Shown here piece after piece: positions 60,644 through 64,000 of a stretch of DNA of 64,000 nt. Numbering within the stretch: position 1 is the first letter of the stretch; each line of letters begins with the position of its first letter. This DNA comes from Spongiibacteraceae bacterium UBA5047 (GTDB taxonomy: Bacteria; Pseudomonadota; Gammaproteobacteria; Pseudomonadales; Spongiibacteraceae), in NCBI GenBank assembly GCA_002415025.1, contig DIBR01000038.1, forward strand, positions 34,429-98,428. The letters run 5' to 3'. The position numbers were made by a program, and so were the translations under genes. Below the pieces are notes generated by a model. The model did not search any database and had not been told where the DNA came from. It saw nothing but the letters and a program-made list of their open reading frames with translations.

Positions 60644-61798
60644 ATGAAAAGACTACTGCGCTGGATTCTGATTACTTCCCCACTGGTACTGATCACAGCA
60701 GTATGGGGAATCGACACGCTTCGGCAAAATGAACTGGCCGGCAAGCGTGCCTTTGAAGCACAGCCCGATTCCGCGTTTGAGGCTATGTTGGAAAAGCCTC
60801 CTATTGTACTGGACGGGCAAATTCTGCACCCCAAGGTGCAGTACAATCTGCAGGCCAGGGCGGGTCAAGATATGAGCGCCCGCCGGGAAGGGCTGCGACA
60901 GGTCTTGTTGAACGGCGGTCTCAAACGTTCAATGCTGCGCAAGCACATTGACGAGGACTGGAATTACCGAACTGACTCAGGTGCTCCCATGCAGAGCATC
61001 CACGAGGTTAAAATTCCCGGTCTGGATGGAAATACGCTGGATGCGCGTGTTTACGTACCCAAAGTAGCCAATGAGACAGAGGACCTGCCGGTTTTGCTCT
61101 ACTTTCACGGCGGGGGCTTCATCTTTGCGAGTATCGAGGCTATGCATGGTGCCGTGCAGCTTATGGCTAATGAAGCGCGGGTCGTGGTGGTATCGGTGAA
61201 TTATCGACTGGCGCCCGAGTACACCTATCCGGCGGCCAATCGTGATGCCATGGCCGCCTGGGCATGGGCTAGAAAACACGTGGGTGAATTTGGCGGCAAC
61301 GCGGAACGTATAGCTGTTGGTGGCGACAGCGCCGGCGCATATTTATCCGTCGCAACCAGCCTGGCCTTGCGTGAGCGTGGTGAAGCGCTGCCTGCAGCAC
61401 AGTTACTCTACTATCCGGTGGTTGATACAGCGGCAGAAAAATATCCGTCCTGGCGTTTGTTTGGCGAGGACTTTGGTCTGGACAAGTATTTTATTCGTGT
61501 TGCTCTTGAGTTGTATGTCCCCGATCCGAATCAACGTGATGACCTCAGACTGTCACCTATTCGGGAAAATGATCTGTCGGGCATGCCGCCAGCCATTATT
61601 GTGTCGGCGGGTTTCGACCCCTTGCGGGATCAGGCCCGGGATTATGCCCGCAAGCTGGAGGAGGATGGTGTAGCGGCAACGTATATTAATGCGGCCAGTT
61701 TGCACCATGGCTTTTTGGAAAGTTCGGGCACCATTAACGACGCAGGGAGAATTGCACGTCAAAGTGCGACCTTGCTTGGCATGCAATTGCGGCGGTGA
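60644..61798 (+). CDS. alpha/beta hydrolase of the hormone-sensitive-lipase family (family IV esterase)
   Basis: The 384-residue enzyme has an N-terminal hydrophobic segment (LLRWILITSPLVLITAVW), so it may be membrane-bound or exported. It then has the oxyanion motif YFHGGGFIFAS, the nucleophile GGDSAGAYLS, the Asp in VSAGFDPLRDQ, and the His in LHHGFLES. It should cleave short-chain esters. ATG at 60644 with GAGG six bases before it is preferred over 60638; both give the same signal. Confidence 0.87.
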   Translation: MKRLLRWILITSPLVLITAVWGIDTLRQNELAGKRAFEAQPDSAFEAMLEKPPIVLDGQILHPKVQYNLQARAGQDMSARREGLRQVLLNGGLKRSMLRKHIDEDWNYRTDSGAPMQSIHEVKIPGLDGNTLDARVYVPKVANETEDLPVLLYFHGGGFIFASIEAMHGAVQLMANEARVVVVSVNYRLAPEYTYPAANRDAMAAWAWARKHVGEFGGNAERIAVGGDSAGAYLSVATSLALRERGEALPAAQLLYYPVVDTAAEKYPSWRLFGEDFGLDKYFIRVALELYVPDPNQRDDLRLSPIRENDLSGMPPAIIVSAGFDPLRDQARDYARKLEEDGVAATYINAASLHHGFLESSGTINDAGRIARQSATLLGMQLRR

Positions 61799-61877
61799 TG
61801 GCCAGCCGTGCTATGGTTGCGTGTGATCATCGAGGAAAAATATACTTTGCCCAAACGAAACAACAGGAACCACCGAA

Positions 61878-62498
61878 GTGAATGAAGTTCACACCCGGCC
61901 AAAGTCGAAGCCCGTCTTCGACAAAATTCGCGCGGATATCGTCGAGGGAAAATTTCACGCAGGTCAGTGGTTAAAACAGGCAGATCTCGAATCTCATTAC
62001 CATGCGAGTCGCTCGGAAGTGCGAGCGGCCCTGAGCACTCTGGCCGAACGCGGCATGGTTGAATACGTTAAAAACCGGGGTTTTCGTATTTTCTCCTACA
62101 GCGAGGAGGAGTTGAATGAAATCACCGAGCTGTTGGAAATTCTGGAAGTTGCTGCCGTTCCCGGCATGATTCAACGAGCGACACCAGCCGCGATTGATGA
62201 ACTGCAGGAAATTGCACTGCGCTTTGAGCGGGGGATTGCCAGCAGCAATGCGGCGCAGTTGCGACTGATTAATTATGAATTTCATCAAAAGCTTAATCGC
62301 CTTTGCCCCAACCGGTTGATCGCACGCAACATTCAATCGCTGCGCGAAAGTTTTATCAGCACGCCGTTTGACCGCTATATGACTTATGACGGTTTGAAAG
62401 CGGCGAGCGCAGAGCACCTGGAAATTGTGTCGCTGCTGGAAGCGGGTGACGAAGATGCTTTAAGCAGTTTAATCAAGGCACACGTCAGTAATATTTGA
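61878..62498 (+). CDS. GntR-family regulator (FadR/FCD type)
   Basis: The 206-residue protein has a GntR winged helix (VFDKIRADIVEGKFHAGQWLKQADLESHYHASRSEVRAALSTL) and an FCD-type helical ligand domain (ELLEILEVAAVPGMI; LINYEFHQKLNRLC). The domain keeps its likely metal His in NYEFHQKL and a second in AEHLEIV. The start is GTG at 61878 with AGGAA eight bases upstream. It may control the hydrolase genes on either side. Confidence 0.82.
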   Translation: MNEVHTRPKSKPVFDKIRADIVEGKFHAGQWLKQADLESHYHASRSEVRAALSTLAERGMVEYVKNRGFRIFSYSEEELNEITELLEILEVAAVPGMIQRATPAAIDELQEIALRFERGIASSNAAQLRLINYEFHQKLNRLCPNRLIARNIQSLRESFISTPFDRYMTYDGLKAASAEHLEIVSLLEAGDEDALSSLIKAHVSNI

Positions 62499-62571
62499 GA
62501 TGACTTTACAGTGTGTTCCCGTGTCGTCCTTTATTCAAAGCGCTTCCGGGTAGGAGTCTGCCCGCAGGCCG

Positions 62572-63408
62572 TCACGAATACCTGCCCAGAATCACGTCCC
62601 TGAAAAAGGCCTTGCTGAACTGTGCGATCGGAGCGACATTATGGGTTTCACCTTCGACGATATCCAGTCTGACTTTCGCGCCGTAGTGCTCCAGCGAGGC
62701 CTTTAAGGATTGTAGTCGTTCAAGTCGCGTGTCACCGCTATCGTTAATTCCGGGCATGTAGTAAGCGTCATCTGCTTCCACTGTAATTTCCCAGGTTTCT
62801 GTATCAGCGCCGCCGACGGCGAGATGAATTGGCATGCCGGATACCGCGTTCGGGTCTACCTGAATGTCGAAATGCTGTTCGGTGTCGGCAATGCCCAGCC
62901 ACCATTCTTTCGCGGGATCGAGCAGGGTGACAACCCCCGGCGCGCCGATGGAAGCCGCGCTTACCCGGTGCGGGTGTAGCATTAGAAAGCGATGCACAAA
63001 ATGCGCGCCGCCGGAAAAGCCAAAGAGCATCATTTTTTTGTCGCTGACGCCGTAGGTGGCGGCAACAGTCCGGGTGATCTCGAGTAGCACCTGGTCGTAG
63101 CGTATATCCCCTTCGAGCAGATATTTGTAGCCACTGAGATTTCCGTCGCCCAGTACGTTGGCCGGGAACAGCGGCGCGACCACAATACAGTTGTGGTATT
63201 CGGCAAACTCGGCAAAGAGTTCGCGATACTGGGTCTGCATGCGGCCGGTGCCGTGTATGGCGACCAACAAACGTGTGCCGGCAAGATTTTCCTGCTCGAG
63301 CTGTCGAGGAACGTAGAGACAATAGCTGAAGCGATTGTCCGGGGCGCTGAAAATGGTGGTTTCCCCGAGTTGGTAGTGGGCGAACAGACGCTGTCGCTGA
63401 TCCGTCAT
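62572..63408 (-). CDS. alpha/beta hydrolase, polyhydroxybutyrate-depolymerase-like
   Basis: The 278-residue protein has LLVAIHGTGRM as the oxyanion strand, the nucleophile motif LFGFSGGAHFVHR, and EGETHNVAP near the end with the likely catalytic His. There is no signal peptide, so it is cytoplasmic. The substrate is unknown. It overlaps the MOSC gene by 4 bases (ATGA), so the two are translated together. Confidence 0.8.
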   Translation of the reverse strand: MTDQRQRLFAHYQLGETTIFSAPDNRFSYCLYVPRQLEQENLAGTRLLVAIHGTGRMQTQYRELFAEFAEYHNCIVVAPLFPANVLGDGNLSGYKYLLEGDIRYDQVLLEITRTVAATYGVSDKKMMLFGFSGGAHFVHRFLMLHPHRVSAASIGAPGVVTLLDPAKEWWLGIADTEQHFDIQVDPNAVSGMPIHLAVGGADTETWEITVEADDAYYMPGINDSGDTRLERLQSLKASLEHYGAKVRLDIVEGETHNVAPIAQFSKAFFRDVILGRYS

Positions 63409-64000
63409 GACAGACCTTCCGGCAGCGTTATCGAGTCGCCGGCATGAACGCTGCCGTCGTTGAGAATGCGCGCGTATACGCCCATATCGAGGTTGCCTCG
63501 CGCTCTGCGCAGCTCCTGCAATAGCCGGTCTCGCTCGGCGGTTGTCGGATCAACGTTAATCGCGGCGCAACGATCGGTAATGCGATACACCTCCATGTTA
63601 ATGCCGTTAATGCTGATGGTCTTGTCCATCCATTCCAGCTCCGACCAGGCCGGAAGGCCGTCTACATAAAAATTGGCGCGAAATCGTCGCTTGTCGATGT
63701 CACAGCCGAGGGCTTTCGCTAGCGCGCGAACGCTCGCGAGGTTAATGATGGACACGGTTTTATGGGAGAGGTCCGTAAAGCCGTGATCGGGTGCGCAATA
63801 CACCCTGGCTGCGGCATTGACTCGCCTTGATATGCAGCCGGCCAAAGCGCTTTGCCCCTCGGGTGTTCTCAGTGATGCGTCGACTTCCGTTTGCCCCTTG
63901 TGGCTCAAGTGCAAGTGTTGTTCTTTTGGTGAAAACGACAATGAAAATTCGGCGAGTTCGGCGTTTTTCATCAGCACAAATAATTCCTGCTTGCGAACGT
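63405..64000 (-). CDS. MOSC-domain protein, 5' end cut by the right edge
   Basis: The frame is open to the window edge, so the start lies outside. The visible part of about 198 residues has the end of an MOSC_N-like barrel (RKQELFVLMKNAELAEFSLSF) and the MOSC domain (VSIINLASVRALAKALG; DKRRFRANFYVDGLPAWSELEW; RITDRCAAINVDP; NLDMGVYARILNDG). The Cys in DRCAAINVDP is the conserved MOSC cysteine. MOSC proteins bind sulfurated molybdenum cofactor and act as sulfur carriers or as oxidoreductases like YcbX/mARC. The GTG at 63977 could look like a start but would cut the N-terminal barrel. Confidence 0.8.
   Translation of the reverse strand, partial: VRKQELFVLMKNAELAEFSLSFSPKEQHLHLSHKGQTEVDASLRTPEGQSALAGCISRRVNAAARVYCAPDHGFTDLSHKTVSIINLASVRALAKALGCDIDKRRFRANFYVDGLPAWSELEWMDKTISINGINMEVYRITDRCAAINVDPTTAERDRLLQELRRARGNLDMGVYARILNDGSVHAGDSITLPEGLS

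Overview
The window looks like chromosomal DNA of a free-living, aerobic gammaproteobacterium. The support is a cyo-type quinol oxidase with a RegB/RegA pair, LetA/LetB, a pycR-pycAB-like locus, FrmA/FrmB, OruR-type AraC regulators and TonB uptake. The mix of secreted esterases and planctomycete-type cytochrome genes would fit a marine or oligotrophic Cellvibrionales/Spongiibacteraceae-like lineage, but that placement is inference. I saw no rRNA, tRNA, CRISPR array, phage or intact insertion sequence.

Left part (1-12.8 kb): a copper region. A copper nitrite reductase with a fused cytochrome c domain lies behind a perfect FNR-type box. It is followed by a NirV-like protein and a Sco-type copper chaperone, then a frameshifted VIT/CCC1-like gene and a small ion channel. 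Divergent cusCBA-like efflux genes and a CopA-type ATPase follow.

12.9-24.3 kb: a secreted lipoprotein esterase; an Fe-S-type HTH regulator whose cysteine-rich C terminus lies in the -1 frame behind an A8 run; a terminator and a cluster of small hairpins against its start codon; a beta-helix/diheme cytochrome fusion; SRPBCC, AraC and VOC genes; and a QseB/QseC-like two-component system.

24.4-33.9 kb: a compact PSCyt1-DUF1549-DUF1553 / DUF1501 / DUF2231-PSCyt1-LRR / TonB receptor operon. Tandem hexamer repeats sit upstream of it and, in related form, upstream of the two-component system. This is the best candidate here for an undescribed system. A LysR gene divergent from a two-subunit pyruvate carboxylase follows.

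37-45.5 kb: on the minus strand, a cytochrome bo3-type oxidase (cyoABCD), SURF1 and RegB/RegA; on the plus strand, an MHS-type transporter. A 31-bp perfect inverted REP-like pair closes this block.

45.6-54.8 kb (minus): a DUF3348-DUF802-OmpA-DUF2894 cluster that resembles a MotA/MotB or ZorA/ZorB stator complex, then a DUF2939 protein and a LetB-like protein with six MCE repeats, with LetA split into two genes.

54.9-64 kb: the glutathione-dependent formaldehyde pathway (frmA-frmB), an AraC regulator, a second secreted esterase paralogous to the one at 13-15 kb, an HSL-family hydrolase, a GntR regulator, another alpha/beta hydrolase, and a MOSC protein cut by the right edge.
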